Source: CAZKVJ01 sp964556225
GTDB taxonomy: Bacteria; Actinomycetota; Acidimicrobiia; Acidimicrobiales; Ilumatobacteraceae
Length of the DNA stretch: 64,000 nt
Reading direction: 5' to 3'
Assembly (NCBI GenBank): GCA_964556225.1
Contig: CAZKVJ010000001.1
Location: forward strand, 255,774-319,773
Shown one piece after another: positions 53,626 to 60,925 of the stretch. The notes under the pieces were generated by a model. It was not told where the DNA came from, did no database searches, and was given only the letters and a program-made list of their open reading frames with translations. A program made the translations under genes and the position numbers. Positions within the stretch are counted from its first letter, which is position 1. Every line of letters begins with the position of its first letter.

Positions 53626-55790
53626 GTCGTCACCACCTCCCGGTTCATCGGGACCGGCGTCACGTTCACCGGCACGGCGCTCTGCTGGGCCAGGCCGGTA
53701 TCGGGATCGAAGCGGACGTCATCGGGGATCAGGTGCTGCACGTTCACCCCGTCGCAGTGGCGGCCACCCCACCCGAACGCCAGCGCCACCACGTCGGGGG
53801 CGACATCGCCGGACGCCTCGACGATTCCGACGACCCGCCCGAAGCCGCTGTCGACCTCGACGCGGTCGCCATCGGACAGCCCGAGCCGGCGCATGGCCTC
53901 GGGATGCATCTGCACCGGGTTGTACGGACGCCTGGCGACGACGCTGGGCAGGTTCTGCCCTTGCGAGCAGTACACCTCGCGCATGCGGTAGGTGATGAGG
54001 CGGAACGCAAACGTCTCGCCGTGTTCGTACCCACCGCCTCCCGGCACCACCTCGTCGCGCAGCTCCGCCAGCTCCGCCAGGGCGGCTGGATCACCGAGCG
54101 CGATGCGGCCGTCGTCGTGGGAGATCATGTTCGGGATCACGCCGTCCACGACCGGGTCGGTCGGGCCCCAGACATGGCCACCGGGATGCCGGCGAACGTC
54201 GTCGAGCGGGATACGCGAGTGCCGGTGGAGCGCGTCGAGGACCTCGTCCGTCGTGGGGTCGCGATCGGGCTCGAACCCCGGCAGGTCGATCTTGACCTCC
54301 ATCCGGCGGGCCAGGCCCCAGAAGATCTGCCAGTCCTCGATGACCCCTGGCGGCGGCTCCACCACCGGCGCCGTGTACTGGCTGAACGGCAGCGGGTACC
54401 ACGAGTCGGCGAGCCTCGACACGTCGGTGCGCTCGAAGGGGTGGCGCACGCCGAGGACGTAGTGCGCCTGCTCGGCCGTGGCCGTCTCGAAGAGATCGGC
54501 GACGACCAGCAGGTCGAGGCTGGCCAGCGCCGCTTCGGTGCTGCGTGCATCGGCGAAGACCAGCGCCGGGTTCCCGCCGTACACGATGAGGGCGCGGATC
54601 TGACCCTCGCCGGGGGTGAGGATCTCGTCGGTGAGCGTGTTGGCCGGCATCTCCTCGAAGAACCCGACGACGTTGAAGCTGCCAGGGATGTCGCGGATCT
54701 GCGATGTCGGCCCTTGATAGCGGGGCAGCTTCAGCGGCCGTTCGAGTGACGGCAGGGCGATCCCGATGGCGCCGTCGTGATGGGTGAGCCCGCCTCGACG
54801 GTCGTAGCGCCCGCACAGTGCGTTGAGCGCCATGACGAGCTGCGTCGAGAGCACTTGACGCCTGGCCATGTGAAGGCCGGTCCCGGTCTGGGCGCCACCG
54901 CGCGGGGCGGTGGCGAACCGGGTGGCGGCCTCGCGGATCAACGGTGCGGCCACGCCGGTCCGGCGCTCGACGTGCTCGAGGTCGAACGGGGCGACGCCCG
55001 CCGCGAGCGCATCGAGACCCGAGGCGTACGCGGCAACGTAGTCGCGGTCGTACAGCCCCTCTTCGATGACGAGCTTGATCATCCCCGCGAAGAGCGTGGC
55101 GTCCTCCCCCGGCTTCACCTGGAGGTGGAGGTCGGCATGCCTGGCCGTCTCGGTCCGCCGCGGATCGACGACGATGACGTAGAGGCCTCGCCGCTTCGCC
55201 GCCCGCAGGCGCCGGAGCGGGTCGGGCTGTGGCATCGTCATGAAGTGCGACACCAGCGGGTTCGTGCCGACGAACATCGCGACGTCGGCGTGGGCGAGAT
55301 CGAGCATCTGCACCGGCAGCGGCGCGCCGAAGAGCCGCGTCATGGCGACGGGCAGGCTCGGCGAGTCGATCGTGAACGCCGTGTACATGCTGCGCGACCC
55401 GATGCCGTCGAGGAAGCGTCGGGAGAACCAGGGGCCGCCTGCGGCCGTGCGGTGGCCGCCGCCGCCGACGTAGACGGCCACCGAGTGGGGGCCGTGCTCG
55501 GCGATGATCTCGTCCAGGCGGGCGGCGATCTCGTCGAGGGCCTGCTCGGCCGGGATCGCGACCAGCTCGCCATCGACCCGCTTGGCGGCCGAGCGCAGGC
55601 GGTCGGGGTGGGTCAGGCGCTCGAGCTCGGCCCGGCCCTTCGGGCAGGTGTAGCCCTGGGACACAGCGTGCTCGGAGTCACCACGCAGGGCCACGATCCG
55701 GCCGTCGACCACATCGGCCTCCAACCCGCAGAACGCGTGGCAGAAGCGGCAGAAGGTCTTGACCGTCTCGACACCGGACCGTCCAGGCAC
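53622..55790 (-). CDS. Molybdopterin-dependent oxidoreductase (bis-MGD, DMSO reductase superfamily)
   Basis: 722 residues from GTG 55790 (GGAGG 4 bases upstream); the longer frame reaches the operator and is rejected. N-terminal 4Fe-4S motif Cys14/17/21/49 (CRFCHAFC, then YTCPKGR), bis-MGD domains with VYVGGGGHRTAAGGPWFSRR, VDPRRTETARHADLHLQVKP, a MYTAFTIDSPSLPVAM stretch where the metal ligand may be Ser, and the C-terminal YNPVQMHPEAM and SDGDRVEVDS. No electron-transfer or membrane subunit is nearby. It could hydroxylate, dehydrate or oxidise a hydrocarbon/aldehyde substrate, or be a formate/nitrate-type enzyme. The operator at 55854 lies 64 bp upstream. Confidence 0.83.
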   Translation of the reverse strand: MPGRSGVETVKTFCRFCHAFCGLEADVVDGRIVALRGDSEHAVSQGYTCPKGRAELERLTHPDRLRSAAKRVDGELVAIPAEQALDEIAARLDEIIAEHGPHSVAVYVGGGGHRTAAGGPWFSRRFLDGIGSRSMYTAFTIDSPSLPVAMTRLFGAPLPVQMLDLAHADVAMFVGTNPLVSHFMTMPQPDPLRRLRAAKRRGLYVIVVDPRRTETARHADLHLQVKPGEDATLFAGMIKLVIEEGLYDRDYVAAYASGLDALAAGVAPFDLEHVERRTGVAAPLIREAATRFATAPRGGAQTGTGLHMARRQVLSTQLVMALNALCGRYDRRGGLTHHDGAIGIALPSLERPLKLPRYQGPTSQIRDIPGSFNVVGFFEEMPANTLTDEILTPGEGQIRALIVYGGNPALVFADARSTEAALASLDLLVVADLFETATAEQAHYVLGVRHPFERTDVSRLADSWYPLPFSQYTAPVVEPPPGVIEDWQIFWGLARRMEVKIDLPGFEPDRDPTTDEVLDALHRHSRIPLDDVRRHPGGHVWGPTDPVVDGVIPNMISHDDGRIALGDPAALAELAELRDEVVPGGGGYEHGETFAFRLITYRMREVYCSQGQNLPSVVARRPYNPVQMHPEAMRRLGLSDGDRVEVDSGFGRVVGIVEASGDVAPDVVALAFGWGGRHCDGVNVQHLIPDDVRFDPDTGLAQQSAVPVNVTPVPMNREVVTT

Positions 55791-55853
55791 CCATCCTCCC
55801 CCTCGGCGCCCACCCCCGGCCTCACATCTGGCGGGTCGGCGCCGCATTCTCAC

Positions 55854-55866
55854 TTAGCCACACTAA
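55854..55866. promoter_or_regulatory. Operator copy 4 (TTAGC-CAC-ACTAA) between molybdoenzyme and carotenoid oxygenase
   Basis: 13-bp repeat with one mismatch (C pairs with A at the fifth position of the left arm). Read rightwards it continues ACTAACCTAT; read leftwards GCTAAGTGAG. It lies in the 122-bp divergent region, 47 bp from the oxygenase ATG and 64 bp from the molybdoenzyme GTG, and could control both directions. Confidence 0.75.
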
Positions 55867-55912
55867 CCTATCCTCAGGCGCCCTCCGGCCGCCACATCAC
55901 GAAAGGGTCACC

Positions 55913-57301
55913 ATGACGGTCATCGACTCACCCAGCCCGTTTCTCAGCGGGCTGCTGGCTCCGGTCACCGACGAGCGGGACGACCGAGACCTCGAGGTGT
56001 CGGGTGATCTGCCCCCGGGCCTTCGCGGGATGTTCGTGCGCAACGGGCCCAACCCCTACTTCGCTCCCCCCGGCCGCTACCACCCCTTCGACGGCGACGG
56101 CATGGTCCACGCGCTGTACCTCGGGGATGGCCCGATCCGCTACCGGAACCGGTGGGTGCGGTCGCTCGGCCTCGAGGCGGAGCGCCGTCGTGGCCACGCG
56201 TGCTACGGCGGCCTTGCCGAGTACCAGGCGCCACCGCCCGACGTCGCCGCCGAGGCCGGGGCCGTCAAGAACGTTGCGAACACGCACTTCGTCCACCACG
56301 CCGGCCGTTACCTCGCGCTGCTCGAGGTGGCCAAGCCCACCGAGATGACGCGACAGCTCGACACGATCGGTGAGTACGACTTCGGTGGCCGCCTCGTAGG
56401 CGGGATGACGGCCCACCCGAAGCTCGATCCGCTCACGGGCGAGATGCTGTTCTTCGGGTACAGCGCGGCCCCGCCGTACCTGCGCTACCACGTCGTCGAC
56501 GCGGACGGCGCCTTGGTGCACAGCGTCGATCTCGACCTCCCCGTGCCGGTGATGATGCACGACTTCGTCGTCACCGAGCACTACGCCGTGTTCATCGCGC
56601 CGCCGGCGGTGTTCGATCTCGAGTCGCTGCTCAGCGGCGGGCCGGCACTGCGGTGGGATGCGGCGCGCCCCACGCTCATCGGCGTCCTTCCTCGCCTCGG
56701 CGCGGCGAGCGACGCGCGGTGGTTCGAGGTCGACCCGTTCTACGTCGTCCACTACTTCAACGCGTTCGAGGACGACGGTGACATCCGGTTCTTCGGGCCG
56801 CGGATGCCCTCGATGCCCGGTGGCTTCGAGTTCCAGGACCCGCACGCCACCCCGGACCCCACCCTTTGGTCATGGCGCATCGATCTGGCGGCCGGGACGG
56901 TCCTCGACGAGCAGCTCGCTGATGCCGCCGGTGAGTTCTCCCGCATCGACGACCGCCGGGCCGGGTATCGCCACCGCTACGGCTACTGCGTGCGCCAGCG
57001 CGACCCAGCGCTCGACTTCTCGTTCCACGCTCTGACCAAGCACGACCTGGACACCGGCGAGGTGCGCAGCTTCACGTACGGCGACGACGAGACATGCGGT
57101 GAGCACGTCTTCGCACCGGATCCGGCCGGCACCGGAGAGGACGACGGCTGGCTCCTGAGCCTGGTGACGAACGAGACCACCAAGAGCACCGACCTCGTCG
57201 TGGTCGATGCCCGCGACGTGGAGGCGGGCCCGGTCGCTCGCGTGCACATCCCTCGCCAGGTCCCGCTCGGCTTCCACGCCAACTGGCTCCCCGAGGGCTG
57301 A
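55913..57301 (+). CDS. Carotenoid cleavage oxygenase family enzyme
   Basis: 462 residues. The seven-bladed propeller's four iron-binding histidines are all present: His168 (MTAHPK), His216 (VMMHDF), His280 (VVHYFNAFE) and His455 (GFHANW), with FVRNGPNPYF near the N-terminus. Such non-haem iron enzymes cleave a conjugated double bond with O2 to give two aldehydes or ketones from carotenoids, apocarotenoids or stilbenes. ATG 55913 follows GAAAGGGTC. It is monocistronic, converging on a VOC gene. In this island it is the strongest hint to a polyene substrate, though a lignostilbene-type activity is possible. Confidence 0.9.
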   Translation: MTVIDSPSPFLSGLLAPVTDERDDRDLEVSGDLPPGLRGMFVRNGPNPYFAPPGRYHPFDGDGMVHALYLGDGPIRYRNRWVRSLGLEAERRRGHACYGGLAEYQAPPPDVAAEAGAVKNVANTHFVHHAGRYLALLEVAKPTEMTRQLDTIGEYDFGGRLVGGMTAHPKLDPLTGEMLFFGYSAAPPYLRYHVVDADGALVHSVDLDLPVPVMMHDFVVTEHYAVFIAPPAVFDLESLLSGGPALRWDAARPTLIGVLPRLGAASDARWFEVDPFYVVHYFNAFEDDGDIRFFGPRMPSMPGGFEFQDPHATPDPTLWSWRIDLAAGTVLDEQLADAAGEFSRIDDRRAGYRHRYGYCVRQRDPALDFSFHALTKHDLDTGEVRSFTYGDDETCGEHVFAPDPAGTGEDDGWLLSLVTNETTKSTDLVVVDARDVEAGPVARVHIPRQVPLGFHANWLPEG

Positions 57302-57315
57302 CGCTGCGATCAGCC
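57296..57315. terminator. Hairpin spanning both convergent stop codons
   Basis: GGCTGA at 57296-57301 pairs with TCAGCC at 57310-57315 around an 8-base loop. The stop codons of the oxygenase and the VOC gene lie inside the two arms. No T-run; possible bidirectional terminator. Confidence 0.35.
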
Positions 57316-57834
57316 GAGCCTCCGGACCGGGTCGGTGACCCCGTCCCAGGTCCCGGCGGCGTCACGCACGAACCCCGCCAGCCACCGGGTCGCATCGGTG
57401 AGCTCCATCACCTCGACGATCATGTCGGGAGACCCGTTGGCGTCGAGGTAGGAGAACCGGGTGCCCATCAGGTCACCCGCCTGGACGGTCGCCCATCCGG
57501 CGCTCGACCCGGCGCTGACGACGGCATCGAAGTCCTCCACCCACCACGCCAGATGGTGCAGACCCTCACGGCCGGCGTCGAGGAACTCGCGATAGCACGA
57601 GGGCGAGTCGTCCAGTGCCTGGATGAGCTCGATCTGGAGGTCGCCGCTCTGCGCGAGCGCCATGCGGATCGGTGTGGCCGTGGCGCGCCCGCGGTACTCG
57701 CAGGGGTCGAGCACGAGCGGGTCGATCGTGATCCACGGCCCGATCCCGAGCGCCTCGATCCAGTGGGACAGCGCCCGGTCGAGGTCGCGAACGACGAAGC
57801 CCGTCTGGCGGACCGGCCCGGGAAGGATCCCCAT
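57310..57834 (-). CDS. VOC-family (glyoxalase-like) protein 2
   Basis: 174 residues from ATG 57834, overlapping the kinase stop by one base (TGATG). N-terminal VOC motif GPVRQTGFVVRDLDRALSHW and central HHLAWWVEDFDAVV with a second metal histidine, then LDANGSPDMIVEVMEL carrying the glutamate. It resembles methylmalonyl-CoA-epimerase-like and extradiol-type VOC proteins. Last gene of the operon that begins at 60866. Confidence 0.78.
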   Translation of the reverse strand: MGILPGPVRQTGFVVRDLDRALSHWIEALGIGPWITIDPLVLDPCEYRGRATATPIRMALAQSGDLQIELIQALDDSPSCYREFLDAGREGLHHLAWWVEDFDAVVSAGSSAGWATVQAGDLMGTRFSYLDANGSPDMIVEVMELTDATRWLAGFVRDAAGTWDGVTDPVRRLG

Positions 57835-58775
57835 CACGCCAGCACCTGGTCGTGGAGGGACCGCAACGCCATCAGGTGGATCCCCGTGCCGATGGCGAGG
57901 AGGTTCGGGGCGATCTCGGTCCGCTCCAGGTAGAGCCGCAGTGCGGTCTGGTCGATGCTGACGCCCATCATGAACTTCACTGCCTTCCAGTAGTGCAGCC
58001 GCTCGAGGTCCACGTCGATGCCCGTGACCGCACGGATGCGCTCCACCCACGCCTCGGGCGACATCGCACCCGCTCCCCGCATGGCGATGAGGTACGCCCA
58101 GTCGTCGTACTCGTCGCCGATGTGGGTGAACTCCCAGTCGACCAGCGCCGTGATCCGGCCTCCGAGGTGCAGGTAGTTGCCCGGCCCGGGGTCGGCGTGG
58201 ACCAGACAGAGCCGGTCCGTCGACGGGGCGTTGCGCCGCAGCCAGGCGATCGCCTCCTCGACCAGCGGTGACGGCTCACCGACGAGTCCGCTGCGGTAGG
58301 TGCGCTCCCACCGGTCCACCTGGGCCAGCGCCGCACCCGAGCCCGGTCCCGGGCGGTCGAGGAACCCGAGATCGAGGGCATCGACGTCGAGCTCGTGCAG
58401 GCGGACCAGCCACTCGAGGTATTCGTCGATGGTGTCCTCTGCGGGTGTGCTCACCCCGGGCACGAACGTCATCACGAAGAACGGCTGGCCGAGCACCTCG
58501 CCCGTGGGCTCGAAGGCGAGCACCTCGGCCACCGGGAACCCGGCACCGTGCAGGGCGCGCATGATGGCGACCTCCGGGCCCGACTCGGTGCCGAGCAGGC
58601 CATGCTGCTCGACGCGAACGACGAGCCGGTCGCGTCGCCGGCCGAGCTCGGCGTCGATGACGTACATCGCTCGCGACTGGCCCATCGCGACCCGCTTCGC
58701 GGTGCGGATCGTCACCGCCGTTCCCAGCTCGCGCGACAGGTAGGGCGTCAGGGCGTCGACGAGCCGGGCGCTCAC
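57834..58775 (-). CDS. APH-family phosphotransferase, possible hydroxyacyl-CoA kinase (copy 2)
   Basis: 313 residues, GTG start at 58775 overlapping the DUF6285-like stop. Catalytic loop VHADPGPGNYLHL (H-x-D-x4-N) and LVDWEF. Same kinase type as the gene at 32169, again directly beside a DUF6285/LvaB-like protein, but in the reverse gene order (small protein first). In levulinate-type pathways such a pair phosphorylates a hydroxyacyl-CoA to allow loss of the oxygen. A second copy in one island suggests two different hydroxylated intermediates. Confidence 0.75.
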   Translation of the reverse strand: MSARLVDALTPYLSRELGTAVTIRTAKRVAMGQSRAMYVIDAELGRRRDRLVVRVEQHGLLGTESGPEVAIMRALHGAGFPVAEVLAFEPTGEVLGQPFFVMTFVPGVSTPAEDTIDEYLEWLVRLHELDVDALDLGFLDRPGPGSGAALAQVDRWERTYRSGLVGEPSPLVEEAIAWLRRNAPSTDRLCLVHADPGPGNYLHLGGRITALVDWEFTHIGDEYDDWAYLIAMRGAGAMSPEAWVERIRAVTGIDVDLERLHYWKAVKFMMGVSIDQTALRLYLERTEIAPNLLAIGTGIHLMALRSLHDQVLA

Positions 58776-59200
58776 TCCGTGCTCCACATCGCCTGCGCCA
58801 GTGCGACGACGAGCGGTAGCGCAGCGGCCGCCTCCCGGTCGAGCTGGGCGGTGAGCACGGGGCGAAGCACCGCGCGGATCTCGTCGGCCTGCGGACCCGG
58901 ATGCTCCTGCGCCCACACCAGCAGGTCGCTCGCCACCTCGAACGGCGAGCCGCCCGCGGCCACGAGCCGGCCGACCTCGCCCGATCGCCGCAGCGTGTCG
59001 ATCGCCCCGACCAGCTCCGCACGGTTGGCCGCCCCGTGGTCGTCACGCAGGAGCTCGATCGCGTACTCGAGCGACGCGATCACCAGGCGGGTGCACGATC
59101 GGGGCCATTGGTCGTCGAGCTCGGGCAGCACCTGCTCGCGGAGCGCAGCGGCAGAGTTGGCGAGGATCGTCGCCACGTCCGGGATGACCGGCAGCGTCAT
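58772..59200 (-). CDS. DUF6285/LvaB-like helical protein, kinase partner (copy 2)
   Basis: 142 residues. ILANSAAALREQVLPELDDQ and LVIASLEYAIELL echo the paralogue at 31723; predicted all-helical with no membrane segment. ATG 59200 overlaps the previous stop (ATGA) and its own stop overlaps the kinase start, so the pair is tightly coupled. An accessory or stabilising role for the kinase is inferred by analogy with LvaB. Confidence 0.6.
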   Translation of the reverse strand: MTLPVIPDVATILANSAAALREQVLPELDDQWPRSCTRLVIASLEYAIELLRDDHGAANRAELVGAIDTLRRSGEVGRLVAAGGSPFEVASDLLVWAQEHPGPQADEIRAVLRPVLTAQLDREAAAALPLVVALAQAMWSTE

Positions 59201-59661
59201 TGTGGGCTCCACGCTCCCGAGACCGACCCTCGCTCGCGGCGCGTGAGCGCTCGTCGCGCTGCGTGGTGCGCCTCCCAGTCGGTGCAGGTCCCCTGCGGTC
59301 CGTGCCAGTAGTCGACCTCCAGGCTCACGAGACCGTCACGGAACTCGTACCGGCTGCAGCCCTCACCGCAGTGCCACACCGCGTCCTCGGCCTCCTCGAA
59401 TCGCACGTAAGCGAACCAGAGCACGACGATGCCGTCGTCGCTGACGAACAGCTCCTCGATCGGCAGGCGCAGCCGCCCGGCGATGGGACCCCAGAACCCG
59501 GCGACCGCGTCATGGCCGACGAGCGCCTCCGGGTGCCCGGCGATGTCGCGCATCACCACGTCGTCGGTCATGAACCGCGTCGGCCCGTAGGGGTCGTCGC
59601 CGCCCCACCCCTCCTCGTGAAGGCGGCGGACGCACTCGATCTCTCGTTCTCCGATCGCCAT
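59197..59661 (-). CDS. SnoaL/NTF2-like protein 3
   Basis: 154 residues from ATG 59661 after AAGGAG. NTF2-like pattern: GEREIECVRRLHEEGWGGDD, DVVMRDIAGHPEALVGHDAV, FWGPIAGRLRLPIEELFVSD and LVSLEVDYWHGP. Likely binds or transforms a hydrophobic intermediate; function unknown. It is in the operon between CrtC-like copy 2 and the kinase module. Confidence 0.72.
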   Translation of the reverse strand: MAIGEREIECVRRLHEEGWGGDDPYGPTRFMTDDVVMRDIAGHPEALVGHDAVAGFWGPIAGRLRLPIEELFVSDDGIVVLWFAYVRFEEAEDAVWHCGEGCSRYEFRDGLVSLEVDYWHGPQGTCTDWEAHHAARRALTRRERGSVSGAWSPQ

Positions 59662-59693
59662 GCAGTTGCTCCTTGCTGCTCGCTGTCGAGACG

Positions 59694-60866
59694 TCAGTCC
59701 TCCGTGACGCCCGGATACGGTCCGCCCACCACCGCTTCGAGCAGCCCGAGTCCACGCTCGGCGGGGTCGTCGAGGTTCTCGAACACGGCGAAGGTCTCTG
59801 CCCACGCGCCGTTGCGCTGGGGCAGCACCTCGCCCGCCTGGCTGCGCACCACCGACGGGTGCGAGACGTCCCACACGTCGGCTTCCACGATCGACTCGCC
59901 ACGGAAGACACCCCGGCCTCGCCCGTCGTCGTAGCCGTCCCAGTAGCCGCCACCCTGCATGTACACGGGCCGGCTCACGGTGCGCACCGCGAACCGCTCG
60001 ACCTCACCGTCGTGGCGGGTGAAGGCCACGACGGCGCGGTCGAGCCGGCGGGCCCCGTCGACGAACTCGGCCCGCTCGACCTCGCCGCGCCGGTAGGACC
60101 ACCCCTGGCGCCCGGACTCGAACGGGTAGTCGACCCGGCTCGCGAACACGCTCATCTGGCCGTTGGCGCCGTGATGGAACCAGTAGTAGAGCGACCGATC
60201 GGGAAAGCGCACGAGCGCCCACTGGCGCAGGCCGAAGCCCCCGAGGGTGGCCCCCTGAATGTTCCCCCTCGAGCTCGGCGCGGCGACGTCGGCCACATTG
60301 CCCGTGCCGGTCTCGCCGATCCCCCACGAGTGGTCGCGGGCACCCACCCACGCGGGCCCGACCTCGAAGTGCCGGCCCGCCACGGTGATCGAACCCGCCA
60401 CGTTGCCCACCTGCACGAAGTTGGACCGGGCGAAGCTGACCCGGCCGTCGACGTACAGCTTCACCCCGGCCGTCTCGTCCCAGCACGGCGCTGCGCCATC
60501 CCAGCGCAGCTCGAACTCGATTCCGGCCTCGTTCGGGCGGGCACCCAACCGCAAGGTGCGGAGTCCCTCGATGATCTCCATCCACAACGGGCCACAGTCG
60601 AGATCGTCGATCCGCGGGCGCATCCGGCGGCTGACGCGCAGGTTGTGCTGGCGGCCGTCGTCGAGCGAGCAGATGGCGTACCCGTCGACCACGTTGGTAT
60701 TCGGGTACCAGCGCAGTGCCGTGAGCAGCAGACAGCGGCCCTCCGGGTCCCCGATGCAGAACCAGTAGCCGTCGCTCCAGCGTGGGCTGTCGCTGACGAT
60801 CGTGTCGAACGTCTCGAGGGTCTGGTGACGCGGCCATTCGTCGAGTCGTGTGAGCCTGCGAGACAC
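59694..60866 (-). CDS. CrtC-like (AttH-fold) protein, copy 2
   Basis: 390 residues. The RDHSW motif (GARDHSWGIGETG) is near residues 188-200, matching RDHTW in the paralogue at 50213, together with a second barrel domain (WALVRFPDRSLYYWFHH, PVYMQGGGYWDG). This pattern is that of CrtC-related proteins, whose best-known member hydrates carotenoids. GTG start at 60866. It is the first gene of a leftward operon (CrtC-like, NTF2-like, DUF6285-like, kinase, VOC) with operator copy 5 beginning 37 bp upstream. Confidence 0.65.
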   Translation of the reverse strand: MSRRLTRLDEWPRHQTLETFDTIVSDSPRWSDGYWFCIGDPEGRCLLLTALRWYPNTNVVDGYAICSLDDGRQHNLRVSRRMRPRIDDLDCGPLWMEIIEGLRTLRLGARPNEAGIEFELRWDGAAPCWDETAGVKLYVDGRVSFARSNFVQVGNVAGSITVAGRHFEVGPAWVGARDHSWGIGETGTGNVADVAAPSSRGNIQGATLGGFGLRQWALVRFPDRSLYYWFHHGANGQMSVFASRVDYPFESGRQGWSYRRGEVERAEFVDGARRLDRAVVAFTRHDGEVERFAVRTVSRPVYMQGGGYWDGYDDGRGRGVFRGESIVEADVWDVSHPSVVRSQAGEVLPQRNGAWAETFAVFENLDDPAERGLGLLEAVVGGPYPGVTED

Positions 60867-60903
60867 GGCCGCGTCCTTTCAGGTGGGAGATGCTCCCCTT
60901 CGG

Positions 60904-60916
60904 TTAGCGCGACTAA
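60904..60916. promoter_or_regulatory. Operator copy 5 (TTAGC-GCG-ACTAA), overlapping a likely -10 box
   Basis: 13-bp repeat with one mismatch, in the 59-bp gap between divergent GTG starts. Read rightwards it continues ACTAAGATAAC, giving a TAAGAT -10 only about 10 bp before the GTG at 60926. The rightward transcript may therefore be leaderless, with the repressor covering the promoter itself. Confidence 0.7.
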
Positions 60917-60925
60917 GATAACCAC

